Source: a bacterium (GTDB taxonomy: Bacteria > 4484-113 > JAFGCY01). From it: 64,000 nucleotides of DNA. The stretch covers positions 15,736-79,735 of the forward strand of contig JADZFO010000050.1 of the NCBI GenBank assembly GCA_020849855.1. Direction: 5' to 3'. The notes below the pieces were generated by a model. It ran no database searches, was not told the origin of the DNA, and was given only the letters and a program-made list of their open reading frames with translations. The translations under genes were made by a program, and so were the position numbers. Positions 26,197 to 35,268 of the stretch are shown piece by piece (position 1 is the stretch's first letter; every line of letters starts with the position of its first letter).

Positions 26197-26856
26197 TCAG
26201 CCGCGGGCGGCGCTGACCATCGCTTCGCGCTGCGCTGCGCTGGCGCTGTAGAAGGCGCTGCCCATCACAGCAATGTCCACTCCGCTGTCGCGCAGGCGCT
26301 CAAGGTTATCAGCGTTCACGCCACCGTCAATCTGGATGCTGAAGCTGTGGCCGCTGTTTTCCTGCAGCCGGCGCCGCAGTTCAGCCAGCCGCCGGATCCT
26401 GTCCCAGCTGCGCTCGATGAAGACCTGGCCGGCAAAGCCGGGGTCCACGCTCATCAGCAGCACGTTGTCGGCCAGGTGCACGATGTCCTCAATGCTGCTC
26501 AGGGGCGTCTGCGGGTTAAGCACCAGGCTGGGGCGCATGCCGCGCAGGCGGATCAGGTTCAGCAGGCGCGGGGCGAAGTGCGTGCTTTCCACCTGGAAGC
26601 TCAACAGGCCGATCTCGAGGCCGCTAAGGGGCTCGATGTAGTGGCCCGGGTCAGTGACCATCAGGTGGACGTCAAACTCCAGGCTGCTGTGGGCCCGGGC
26701 CGCCCGCACCACCGGCGGGCCGAAAGTGAGGTTGGGCACGAAGTGCCCGTCCATTACATCGAAGTGCAGCATGCGGCAGCCGGCCTCGCCGGCAAGCTGC
26801 ATGGCCGTCCTGAGGTCCGCGAGGTCCGCGGCCAGTACTGAGGGGGCAATCTCCAT
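26197..26856 (-). CDS. rpe: Ribulose-phosphate 3-epimerase
   Basis: 219 residues of the rpe TIM barrel. Visible motifs are the start IAPSVLAADLADL, metal-binding HFDVMDGHFVPNLTFG, FDVHLMV, MSVDPGFAGQ and IQIDGGVNADN. It interconverts ribulose 5-phosphate and xylulose 5-phosphate in the pentose phosphate pathway. The ATG at 26856 has GGAGG upstream. It is the second gene of a two-gene unit with the PASTA protein (34-base gap, same strand). In Firmicutes rpe often sits near the PASTA kinase prkC, so the link may be old. Confidence 0.96.
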   Translation of the reverse strand: MEIAPSVLAADLADLRTAMQLAGEAGCRMLHFDVMDGHFVPNLTFGPPVVRAARAHSSLEFDVHLMVTDPGHYIEPLSGLEIGLLSFQVESTHFAPRLLNLIRLRGMRPSLVLNPQTPLSSIEDIVHLADNVLLMSVDPGFAGQVFIERSWDRIRRLAELRRRLQENSGHSFSIQIDGGVNADNLERLRDSGVDIAVMGSAFYSASAAQREAMVSAARG

Positions 26857-26890
26857 CTGCTTCCTCCCGGGCATGCGCCAAAGGCGATGC

Positions 26891-27901
26891 TTACAGGCGC
26901 TCCTCTCTAAAGGGCGTCTTCATGTCTCCAATAAAGACCAGGACCTTGGCCGGGCCCTCGACATCAATGCTGCGCTGCAGCAGGTCGCCCGGCATGTGGG
27001 TGTTCTCGTAGTCCACCTTCTCGCCCAGCTTGTCATAGACCTTGATCTTCACCTGCTGCTCCGGCGGGCCCAGCGGCACGGTGAGGGACAGGGTCAGTCG
27101 CCGCACGGGCAGCAGCATGAGCTGCGCCGGGATGCCTACCTTCAGCTCCACCCGGCTGCCCAGGCGCACCATCCTGCCGGCTTCAAGGTTCTGCTCCACG
27201 ACTGTGCCGGGCTGCACGGCGTCGTTGACGACATACTCCACCAGGCTGAGGTGCAGGTTGGCGTCGGGGGCGGCCAGCAGGGACTCGGCGTCCTTCAGCA
27301 GCATGCCGCTGAGCTGGGGCATGCTGATCTCCGGCAGGTTGGAGCTGGCGGTCACATACAGGTCGACCGCGGCGGGCGAGCCGAACTCCGTGCCGGAAAC
27401 GGGGTTCTGGTTCACGATCAGGCCGTCGGCGCCCTCGGGGTCGTAAAGCTTGGTCACCGTGCCCAGGATCAGGCCGGCGCGGCTCAGCACCTCGGTGACT
27501 TCCGTAAGCTGCATGCCGCGCAGCTCCGGCACAATGAAGCGCGCCGGACCGAGGCTGATATAGATCGTCACCGGTTTGCCGGGCCGCACCCGCTCCCCGG
27601 CCGCGGGGTCCTGGCGGAAGACATGCCCCTTGGGGACAGTGTCGTGGTTCTCCCGGATCGGCTCCAGGGGCTTTAGCCTGGCCCCCTCCAGCAGCTTGCT
27701 GGCGGCCGTTTCCTCCAGGCCTTCAACCTTTGGAACCACTGTTACATTGCCGCGGCTGGCGCGCAGGTCACCGGTATAGGCGCTGATCAGGCGCCAGCCG
27801 AGATAGATCACCACCCCGGCCAGCAGCACCGCGACGACCGCGACGGTGATGCCCGCTGCCGGGCTGCCTTTCCGGCGCGGCTGTTTGCGGCCCAAGGACA
27901 T
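26891..27901 (-). CDS. Membrane-anchored PASTA-domain protein without a kinase domain
   Basis: 336 residues. A short basic cytoplasmic start (MSLGRKQPRRKG) leads into one transmembrane helix at about residues 15-40, then three PASTA domains. Examples are FIVPELRGMQLTEVTEVLSRAG and VPKVEGLEETAASKLLEGAR, each with the following P-x-x-G-T/V-V segment. PASTA domains bind peptidoglycan or muropeptides, usually in Ser/Thr kinases (PrkC, PknB) or penicillin-binding proteins. Here no kinase or transpeptidase domain lies before or after them. The C-terminal ~80 residues are a separate beta domain. It is cotranscribed with rpe. ATG at 27901 is preferred over the TTG at 27922. Confidence 0.88.
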   Translation of the reverse strand: MSLGRKQPRRKGSPAAGITVAVVAVLLAGVVIYLGWRLISAYTGDLRASRGNVTVVPKVEGLEETAASKLLEGARLKPLEPIRENHDTVPKGHVFRQDPAAGERVRPGKPVTIYISLGPARFIVPELRGMQLTEVTEVLSRAGLILGTVTKLYDPEGADGLIVNQNPVSGTEFGSPAAVDLYVTASSNLPEISMPQLSGMLLKDAESLLAAPDANLHLSLVEYVVNDAVQPGTVVEQNLEAGRMVRLGSRVELKVGIPAQLMLLPVRRLTLSLTVPLGPPEQQVKIKVYDKLGEKVDYENTHMPGDLLQRSIDVEGPAKVLVFIGDMKTPFREERL

Positions 27902-27947
27902 GCGGCCAGATTCTAGGCTCAACCTGTCGGCTTAGCAAGCCGCGGGC

Positions 27948-30089
27948 TTACTGGCCGCCTTCAACCGGGGGGACATCGCCGGCCGGCGGCGGCGTGGCCG
28001 GCGGGATTTCAACCGGCGCGCCATCAGCGCCGGGGATCGGCGTGCCGTCCGGCATGACCGGGGCGGCGTTCTCCTGGCGGGCCTGGGCCTGCTCGATCAT
28101 CTCCTGCAGCTGCTTCTGGCGGAACTCGGCCAGCTTGTCGGCGACCATGTCGATCTTGGCCTGGTCGTCAAAGACCTCGTAGGCCTTCTGGATCATCTCC
28201 CAGGTCGGGCCCTCTTCCTGGCGGGCATACTTGATCGCCAGGTCCAGCTGCTTGTAGGACTCTTCCTTCTTGTCCTGCCAGGCCAGGTTCAGGCCGCGCA
28301 TGGCATAGGCATCGGCGTTGTAGTTGTCCTTCTCGACCACCTGGGCCAGCGCGGTTTCCATCAGCTCGCGGGCCTTCTCACGCTCGATGGGCTGCAGCTT
28401 GAGCATCTCCTCATCTTCGAGCCATTCGTTATAGGTCTTGGCGATGAGGTAGTGCGGCAGGGAGGAGGAAGTCGCACCCTCGCTCTGGGCCGCCATTTCC
28501 AGCAGGCCGATGGCCAGGGCATAGACCGGCGTATCGGCCAGGTTGTAGACCTCCGGGGTCGGGGCGCTGCCGGCATCCGCGGAGATGTCGGCCTGCGGGA
28601 TGTCCACCTTGGCGGCGGCTTCGGCCTCCGCATCGGCGGCGGCATCGTCCGCTGCCGCGCTATCGCCCTCGGCAGCAGTCTCGCCCTCGGCGGCCGCAGT
28701 CTCTGCGGCGGCATCCTCCGCGGCGGTATCAGTCTCAGCGGCCGCGTCAGCATCCTCAGTCTCGGCGCCCTCAGGCTTGAGCAGACCGGGCTCGGTCTCG
28801 GCCTGGCCGGCCTGGCGCTTGTCCTTGATCAGCTGGAAGTCGTAGCCCGTGCCGATGGCCGCGCGCTTGGCGATCTCCTCAAGCTGCTCGGGCGTGGCTT
28901 CAGCCGGCGGCTGCAGCTTGGCCTCATTCAGCGCCTGGTTGGCCAGGACATAGAGGTTGTTGAACTCGTACTTCGCGCTGTCCTTAAGCTTGTTGATCTC
29001 TTCGCCGAACTTGTCCGGGGCGCTGGTGCGCAGCATGATCTGCCGCGCCGCCACCTGGTCATAGCGCTCCTTGATCTCCTCATCCGTCGGCGTGTAGTTG
29101 GCGTCCTCCGGATGCTCCTTCTTGATCTGCTCGATCAGGTTCGGCTTTTCCTTCTCAAAGTCGGGGCCTTCGGCCTTCTTGCGGTCGTAGACCTCATAGC
29201 GGACAAAGCCCGCCGGGATATCGACCCACTCGCTGATCTGGCCCACCGGCGTGTCGAAGAGGGCCTTGCGCTGGGCCTCGTAATACTCGGCATCCTTCTG
29301 CAGCAGGCCCGCGCCGATCCAGCCCATCTCGCCGCCTTCGGCCTTGCGGTCGTCGTCGCTGTACTCCTTGGCCAGGTCGGCGAACTTCTTGCCTTCCTTG
29401 AGCTTGGTGTCGACTTCCGCCTTCTTGCCCTCCATTTCCTTCTTGAGGGCGGCGTCGGCTTCGTCCTGGATCTTCTTGCGCGTGTTCTCGACCATCAGGT
29501 TGCGCCGGGCTTCCACCTCCCACTGCTGGGGGGTCATGCCGCTGGCCTGCAGGAAGGCGGCGAAGGCAGCCTTCTGCTGCTTGCGGGCCTCCAGCTTGCC
29601 TAGGGCGTCGCTCAGCACATTACCCTTGGACTCGCCCGCATTCTTCATGTAGGCGGCCGCGGCGTCAGTCCGGGCCTTCTCAAGGTCGGCGGCGCTGACC
29701 TCGACCTTCAGCTCCTCAGCCTTAGCCAGAATCAGTTCCTGCTCGCCGAGATACTGAGCGGTATAGCCATAGGCGTCCAGGGCAATATCGGCCTGGCTGC
29801 CGGGCATTCTCGACCCGGAGAGGATCATCTCGTAGGTCTCATTGAACTGCTCAGCCGAGACCTTGCGGCCATTGACCTTCAGCGCGGTATCCGCCCAGTC
29901 GCCGCTGGTGATCAGCAGGGGGGAACCGGCCGCGCTGCCGTCCGGCACGTCCTGCTGGCCCTGGCGGTTGCCAATGGCGCTGCTGAAGCCGCCAACGGTC
30001 AGGCCGTAGGCGAGGCTGATGACAAAGATTCCCAGAAAAATCGCAAGGAACCATGCGCCCTTGCGCCGGATGAGTTCCATGAAAGTCAT
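27948..30089 (-). CDS. PpiD/SurA-like peptidyl-prolyl isomerase, membrane anchored
   Basis: 713 residues. It has an N-terminal transmembrane helix (residues ~14-32) preceded by MTFMELIRRKGAW, then a SurA_N-like helical region. A parvulin-type stretch follows, with KKFADLAKEYSDDDRKAEGG and then GWIGAGLL and the closing GFVRYEVYDRKK. The last third holds a run of Ala/Glu-rich low-complexity sequence (residues ~440-510), then a TPR-like part, and ends in a Pro-rich tail. It probably helps fold exported proteins in the periplasm or outside face. RBS GAGGGG lies eight bases before the ATG at 30089. Several lipoproteins here are likely clients, which is an inference. Confidence 0.82.
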   Translation of the reverse strand: MTFMELIRRKGAWFLAIFLGIFVISLAYGLTVGGFSSAIGNRQGQQDVPDGSAAGSPLLITSGDWADTALKVNGRKVSAEQFNETYEMILSGSRMPGSQADIALDAYGYTAQYLGEQELILAKAEELKVEVSAADLEKARTDAAAAYMKNAGESKGNVLSDALGKLEARKQQKAAFAAFLQASGMTPQQWEVEARRNLMVENTRKKIQDEADAALKKEMEGKKAEVDTKLKEGKKFADLAKEYSDDDRKAEGGEMGWIGAGLLQKDAEYYEAQRKALFDTPVGQISEWVDIPAGFVRYEVYDRKKAEGPDFEKEKPNLIEQIKKEHPEDANYTPTDEEIKERYDQVAARQIMLRTSAPDKFGEEINKLKDSAKYEFNNLYVLANQALNEAKLQPPAEATPEQLEEIAKRAAIGTGYDFQLIKDKRQAGQAETEPGLLKPEGAETEDADAAAETDTAAEDAAAETAAAEGETAAEGDSAAADDAAADAEAEAAAKVDIPQADISADAGSAPTPEVYNLADTPVYALAIGLLEMAAQSEGATSSSLPHYLIAKTYNEWLEDEEMLKLQPIEREKARELMETALAQVVEKDNYNADAYAMRGLNLAWQDKKEESYKQLDLAIKYARQEEGPTWEMIQKAYEVFDDQAKIDMVADKLAEFRQKQLQEMIEQAQARQENAAPVMPDGTPIPGADGAPVEIPPATPPPAGDVPPVEGGQ

Positions 30090-30185
30090 TGTTGAGACCC
30101 CTCGATGCCGAAGCCGGTAGCCGGCAGATGGCGAGCGAAGATTATAACAAGGTGTCAAGACAGATGCAGGCGGGGATTTTCATGT

Positions 30186-31544
30186 TCAGAGCGAGCCGCT
30201 GGAAGGTTCTTCCGGCGCAGCCGCCGGGCCCGCCTGGGGCAGCTCATGCAGGCGGCGGCTGGAGCTGCCCAGGCTGTCCAGCGCGGCCTTGACCCGCTGC
30301 TCCAGCTCGGCCGTCAGGGCGGCCAGGGCCCCGCGCTTGTCGCTGCAGTACTGGGCGTAATAGTCCCGCAGGTCCAGCAGGCTCCCCGCCTTGACCCTGG
30401 CGACCCGCGGCCCCCAGAGGCGCTGGCGGCGGAAGACCTCCAGCTCCAGGCGGCCCAGGGTGTCCAGATAGCGCTCGGGGCTGGGCAGGCGGCCCACATA
30501 ATCGCCCTGCACGGCGATGAAGTGCATCACGCGCCAGAGCTCATGGGTCAGGCGCTCGGCCTCGTCCTGCTGGGCCTGGCTGAGACGGCCGGCATAGCCG
30601 CCTTCCTCGCTGCCGGCGGTGATCACGTTGTCGATGGCGTTGAAGAGGGCCCGGATGCGGTCGCGCAGCGGCTCGGCGGGGTTCTGCCTGACCCCCAGGC
30701 TGTCGGCGATGCGGCCGAGGATCTTCTCGCGCAGGGCGGCGATGCGGGCCTCGATGCCGCTGTCCGCCGCCGGCTTCAGGCCATAGCGCTTCTCATTCCC
30801 CGCCACCACGCACTCGCCGATCGCCATCAGGCGGGCATAGCGAGCGTCCAGCTGCGGCCGGGCCTGCTGCGCATCCGTGCGGCTGATCCCCAGCTGGCGC
30901 TCCAGGCGCGCCAGCGAGGCTTCGATCTCGGCGCTCATGTCCTTGCCATAGAAGTACTTGACCGCCAGGGGGATGAAGTAAAGCGGCGGCAGCTTGTCCG
31001 CGCCCTGCTGCTTTGCCAGGTCGTCCAGCGCCCAGAAGGCCATCTGGGCCGCCCCCTGCTGGAAGGGCAGCAGCACATCGTTCTGCCAGCAGACCTCGCC
31101 CTCGGGGAAGAGCACCAGAAAGCGCTCGCCGCGCACCAGCAGCTCGCGGGTCATCTTCAGCGCCTCGCGGTCCATGGTGCCGCGGGCCACGCTGTAGGCC
31201 CCCATGCTCTGCAGGAACCAGGGGCGGATCAGCGCCGGCGGTTCCAGGAAGACTTCCTTGGCGCAGAGATAGTTGAATTCCATGTCCAGCTGGCGCGAAA
31301 GATCAAAAAGCACCAGGGGTTCCCAGCTTGGATGGTTGGGGGTCAGCACCGCGCGCTGGCCGCGCAGGCCGCGGATCAGCTCCAGGCTTTCGGCCTCAAC
31401 TTCCACCGCGCTGACCCGCAGCATGTCCCAGAGGAAGCGGCCCGAGAAGCGCTTGGCCAGCCGGATCAGTCCCGGCCGCGGGCGCGGAGGCAGGAAGCGG
31501 TAGGGCTTCCCGCGGGCAGGCACATTCTCGTAGTAGTCCGGCAC
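30186..31544 (-). CDS. PlsC-like acyltransferase
   Basis: 452 residues. The acyltransferase block starts with VLTPNHPSWEPLVLF (about residues 67-80), with the catalytic-type His at 71 but the second residue of the usual H-x4-D motif changed (the acidic residue is the Glu at 75). A glycerol-phosphate-binding type FPEGE motif follows (LVLFPEGEVCW, about 140-151). About 200 residues beyond the core form a helical region of unknown role. PlsC-family enzymes acylate lysophosphatidic acid or related lipids. The altered H-x-x-x-E motif makes a divergent or nonstandard substrate likely. Confidence 0.7.
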   Translation of the reverse strand: MPDYYENVPARGKPYRFLPPRPRPGLIRLAKRFSGRFLWDMLRVSAVEVEAESLELIRGLRGQRAVLTPNHPSWEPLVLFDLSRQLDMEFNYLCAKEVFLEPPALIRPWFLQSMGAYSVARGTMDREALKMTRELLVRGERFLVLFPEGEVCWQNDVLLPFQQGAAQMAFWALDDLAKQQGADKLPPLYFIPLAVKYFYGKDMSAEIEASLARLERQLGISRTDAQQARPQLDARYARLMAIGECVVAGNEKRYGLKPAADSGIEARIAALREKILGRIADSLGVRQNPAEPLRDRIRALFNAIDNVITAGSEEGGYAGRLSQAQQDEAERLTHELWRVMHFIAVQGDYVGRLPSPERYLDTLGRLELEVFRRQRLWGPRVARVKAGSLLDLRDYYAQYCSDKRGALAALTAELEQRVKAALDSLGSSSRRLHELPQAGPAAAPEEPSSGSL

Positions 31545-31590
31545 AGGCAGATTGTAGGACAGCAGCCGCGGGCGCAGCCCGCCAGGCGGC

Positions 31591-33801
31591 CTATTCGTAG
31601 CGCACGGCGACCAGGCTCTGCTCGGCCAGGCTGCGGTAGACCAGCAGCGGCGTACCGGCCGGCGTGCGCAGCATGCGGCAGTACTCGGAGATCTCTTCGC
31701 TCACGTCTATGGCCATCGGCGCGTGCCAGGAACTGGCCAGGTTATCGGCTGCGTGCTGCAGATACAGCCGCGGCGGGCCATCCCAGGCATCGGCCTTGGT
31801 GAAGGCCACCAGCGGGCGGTTTTCAAACACAACGACATCAAAGGACTTGCCCGCCCCGCTGCTGTTGTCGAGGTTCTGCGCCGGGCCCCAGACATCTGAG
31901 TTGCTGAACCCGCGCCTGAAGAAGAGGCCGTCCAGGGGGTGCCAGCGGTCTGCGGCCACAAGGTAGTCGTCATTGCCGGAATGGGCCACTGCGATGTAGA
32001 AGCTGTAAATGTCCAGAAGCCGCTCGGGCTGGCTGAAGCTGCTGCCCTGGACATCCTCTGCTTTGCAGACAAAGGTCCCCAGATCCTGCACAAGGCCCTT
32101 GTATCCCCGGGCGCCAAAGTAAAGTTTCGGCGGCCCGCCGGAGACCGAGTCCAGCCGGGGCAGACCGAGGCTGAGTTCGGAGGGCACAGTGGCGGCGATG
32201 CTGCCGCTGGCCCAGACCGTGCCCAGGGCATCCAGGGAGCGGAAGTAGTAAATGTTGCCGTTCTGGTGCGCGCAGGCCACTGCGGGCTTGCCCCCGATCA
32301 CGGCCAGATTGCCGATCTGGCTGAGGCCGCTTTCGATAAGCACGGAATCGGCCCAGGCGGCCCCATCCGCGTCCTCGGCCCGCATGTAGCGTGCCTGACC
32401 CGGGGCCTTGTAGGCACAGGCCGGGTTGCCCTCCACCTCTGCTAGGCGCGGGTCATAGACGCTGTGCCCCGGCATGACTTCAACCGGGCTCAGGAAGCCG
32501 GCCCCGTTCTCACTGCCTGCGCGGAAATACAGCAGGGCCTGCTGGCCATCCTGGCTGGCCGCCAGCGCCGGCAGGCCGCCCTGCAGGCCGATGTTCGCCA
32601 GCGAGAAATCCGCGTTCGCGTTGTTGCTGCCCGTGATGAGTTCCTTGCGGAAGCCCTGCAGCACTTCAACATCCAGCTGCGCTGTGGCCGTAAAGCCCTC
32701 CACATCACTGACCCTGACCCTGAGCGTATTCATGCCCGCCAGGCCCAGCGTCACGCTGGCCTGCGGCTGCTGGCCCGTGTGAAGCTCAAACTCGCCGTCG
32801 CCGTCCAGGTCCCAGCTGTACTCCAGGGGGTCTTCGGTGTCGAAGTCCGAGCTGGCGCTGGCGTCCAGCTCCACCTTCAGCGGGGCGTTGCCGCTGCTGA
32901 CATCCGCCTGCAGGAAGGCTGAGGGGCCAGTATTGCCGAAGGGATAGACGGTCACTGTCGTGCTGGCCTGCAGGCTGCCGCCCTCTTCAAGGTTGTAGCG
33001 CACCGCAGGCTCATACACGCCCGGTGTGCTGTAGAGCGCGGGCATGATGCTGGTGTTCGCGGCGATGAGCTCGAAGGTCCCGTCACCATCCAGGTCCCAG
33101 TCGATGCTGCTGGACGTAAGGCCATACAGGTAGGCCGCTGCGCTCAGCGTGGTCTCAAGCTCGATGCTGTCGCTGGCCGGTGTGGCCTGCAGAGTCACTG
33201 TGCTTGGATTGTCGCCAAGCAGCAGATAGCGCAGCGAGCAGGGCGGTCCATCCTGCAGCAGCACAATGACATACAGGCAGCCGTCGGGGGCGACATAGTC
33301 GGCGTGGCCAGCGCTGATATCCAGGCTGGCGCCTGCCGCAGGGCCGGGGTGCCAGTCCCAGCGGTTCAGGCTGAAATTGGCCAGGGCGACCCAGAACTGC
33401 CCCGTCTGCGGCGGCGGGCTGAGCCAGTCAAAGTAGATCGTGTCGCTGCCATTCACTGCTCCGCGGTTGAAGAACTCGTAGCAGGCATAGGCCGGCCCCG
33501 GGCTGACGCTCCCGGGGCTGAAGACCGCGAAGCTGGAGTTCATTGAATCGACGTTCTGCTTGGGCACCACGCCATAAGGGCTTGAAGCCGGGTGGAAGAA
33601 CTGGTAGTTGATGGTTGAGGCCTCCCGCGTCAGGCTGGCCGGCGCCGGCAGGCGCGGAAGCGTCGGCCTCTGCCCCTGGGGCGCCGGGTCGGCGGCATCC
33701 TGCGGCTGCAGCGCGCTGCCGCGGCAGCCGCTGAGGATCGCCAGCAGCAGCGAAGCTGAGAACAGCAGGACAAATAGAGCAGCAGGGCGGCGGGTGCGCA
33801 T
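31591..33801 (-). CDS. Lipoprotein with shared N-terminal domain and two PKD domains
   Basis: 736 residues. The signal ends with lipobox LSGC. Residues ~105-198 carry the shared domain (AYACYEFFNRG, WVALANFSLNRWDWH). Two PKD-like domains follow at ~200-380, each with a W-D-L-D-G-D-G segment. The C-terminal part (~400-736) has repeats such as GKPAVACAHQNGNIYYFRS and AGTPLLVYRSLAEQSL, of a type also present in the 38275-40584 lipoprotein. It is probably a surface-displayed adhesion or binding protein; no enzymatic motif is seen. MM at the start allows 33804 or 33801. Confidence 0.85.
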   Translation of the reverse strand: MRTRRPAALFVLLFSASLLLAILSGCRGSALQPQDAADPAPQGQRPTLPRLPAPASLTREASTINYQFFHPASSPYGVVPKQNVDSMNSSFAVFSPGSVSPGPAYACYEFFNRGAVNGSDTIYFDWLSPPPQTGQFWVALANFSLNRWDWHPGPAAGASLDISAGHADYVAPDGCLYVIVLLQDGPPCSLRYLLLGDNPSTVTLQATPASDSIELETTLSAAAYLYGLTSSSIDWDLDGDGTFELIAANTSIMPALYSTPGVYEPAVRYNLEEGGSLQASTTVTVYPFGNTGPSAFLQADVSSGNAPLKVELDASASSDFDTEDPLEYSWDLDGDGEFELHTGQQPQASVTLGLAGMNTLRVRVSDVEGFTATAQLDVEVLQGFRKELITGSNNANADFSLANIGLQGGLPALAASQDGQQALLYFRAGSENGAGFLSPVEVMPGHSVYDPRLAEVEGNPACAYKAPGQARYMRAEDADGAAWADSVLIESGLSQIGNLAVIGGKPAVACAHQNGNIYYFRSLDALGTVWASGSIAATVPSELSLGLPRLDSVSGGPPKLYFGARGYKGLVQDLGTFVCKAEDVQGSSFSQPERLLDIYSFYIAVAHSGNDDYLVAADRWHPLDGLFFRRGFSNSDVWGPAQNLDNSSGAGKSFDVVVFENRPLVAFTKADAWDGPPRLYLQHAADNLASSWHAPMAIDVSEEISEYCRMLRTPAGTPLLVYRSLAEQSLVAVRYE

Positions 33802-33965
33802 CATTAGACCTCACTGGCTGGCCACGCTGGGCCGGGCTGTATCTGCGGCAGCAGCAAAGGGACAGGGATTCACGCTGCCTGGAGGTTATACGCACAAATG
33901 CCTGCCTGCGCCATCATCATTGGGTATCACTCAGGCCGGAGGCCAGGCGGTAGCGGATGCCCAGC

Positions 33966-35183
33966 CTACTCGTAACGCAGGCAGTCGATGGGCTTGAGCT
34001 GTGCCGCGTGGGCCGCGGGGTAGAGGCCAAAGAGCAGGCCGACTATCAGGCTGAAGGCCGAGGCCATCAGCACCGTCTGCGGGGCCACGAAGGTCTTCCA
34101 CTGCACCATGGCGCAGAAGGTCGCCGTGGCCGCGATGCCAAGGCCGGTGCCAAGGATTGCCCCAAAGACCGACTGCAGGATAGCCTCGGTCAGGAACTGG
34201 CGCCAGATGTCGCGGCGCCTGGCCCCCAGCGCCCGGCGCACGCCGATCTCGCGGGTGCGCTCGATGATCTGCATCAGCATGACGTTCATAATGCCGATGC
34301 CGGCCACGATCAGGGCCACCGAGCCCACGCCGTAAAGCAGGTAGTTGAAGACCTTGAGCATGGAGGCCACGATCTTGGTCAGCTGCTCGACGGTGGTCAC
34401 CGTGAAGTCCGAGGGTTCGCCCTTGCCAAGGCCGGCCACCTTGCGCAGCTCGCGGATCACCGCCTTGCGCGTGACTGAAGGCTCTGTGCCTTTGGCGGCG
34501 CGGATCAGCAGGCTGGAGCTGCCATCCAGCTTGTACAGCTCGCGGGCGGTGGTGATGGGGAGGAAGACGCGGTTGTCGATGGTCTCAAAGCCCATCATGC
34601 CCTTCTCCACCATGATGCCGATGACGGTGAACTTGCGGCCCTTGACCACGATCTCCTTGCCCATCGGGTCCTCGCCGTCCGGAAAGAGCAGGCCCGGCAC
34701 CTGTGAGCCGATGCAGCACAGGTCCGCCCCCTGGCGCGTCTCCTCCACGGTGAAGAAGCGGCCGCGCTCCATGGCGTGCCCGCGCACCGAAAGGTATTCC
34801 CCCGACACGCCCTGGATGGTGGTAAAGACCCGCTGCGCGCCGTGGCCCATGTGCCCCGGCATCATCAGCACGCTGGCCACCGCGTCCACCTCCGGCAGCG
34901 TGCGGGCGGCCTCTTCATAGCCAGCCGGCAGCCAGGCGTTGGCGTTGGAGCGCTGCATGCCGTCGCCGGTGTCCACGAAGGGGAAGACGAAGACCGTGTC
35001 GCTGCCGGCGTCGCGCAGGTTGCCCGAGGCCTGGTAGTCCCCGCTCTGGGTCACGGAGATCAGGGCGATGATGTTCGCCACGCCGATCGCCACGCCCAGC
35101 ACACCCAGCAGGCTGTTGATGCCCAGAGCCGAGCCGCGGCCGGGCGGCAGCATGTCCTGCAGGCGGGAGAGGAGGCTCTTCAA
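33966..35183 (-). CDS. MacB/FtsX-type ABC transporter permease
   Basis: 405 residues, TTG start at 35183. The N-terminal TM helix (residues ~22-45) is followed by a large periplasmic domain (~55-265, MacB_PCD type). Three C-terminal helices belong to an FtsX fold, with the MacB-type sequence LMQIIERTREIGVRRALGARRRDI. Such permeases work with an ATPase subunit in exporting lipids, peptides or macrolides, or in mechanotransmission. No ABC ATPase is in the window, so its partner must be elsewhere. It is divergent from the Clp gene. Confidence 0.88.
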   Translation of the reverse strand: MKSLLSRLQDMLPPGRGSALGINSLLGVLGVAIGVANIIALISVTQSGDYQASGNLRDAGSDTVFVFPFVDTGDGMQRSNANAWLPAGYEEAARTLPEVDAVASVLMMPGHMGHGAQRVFTTIQGVSGEYLSVRGHAMERGRFFTVEETRQGADLCCIGSQVPGLLFPDGEDPMGKEIVVKGRKFTVIGIMVEKGMMGFETIDNRVFLPITTARELYKLDGSSSLLIRAAKGTEPSVTRKAVIRELRKVAGLGKGEPSDFTVTTVEQLTKIVASMLKVFNYLLYGVGSVALIVAGIGIMNVMLMQIIERTREIGVRRALGARRRDIWRQFLTEAILQSVFGAILGTGLGIAATATFCAMVQWKTFVAPQTVLMASAFSLIVGLLFGLYPAAHAAQLKPIDCLRYE

Positions 35184-35268
35184 GGCAGCCTACTATAGCC
35201 CCGGTGCTGCCCAGAACCAAGCTCTGCGCTGCTATGATTGCAGCGATCTCTGTGGCAGAAGGCGATTG

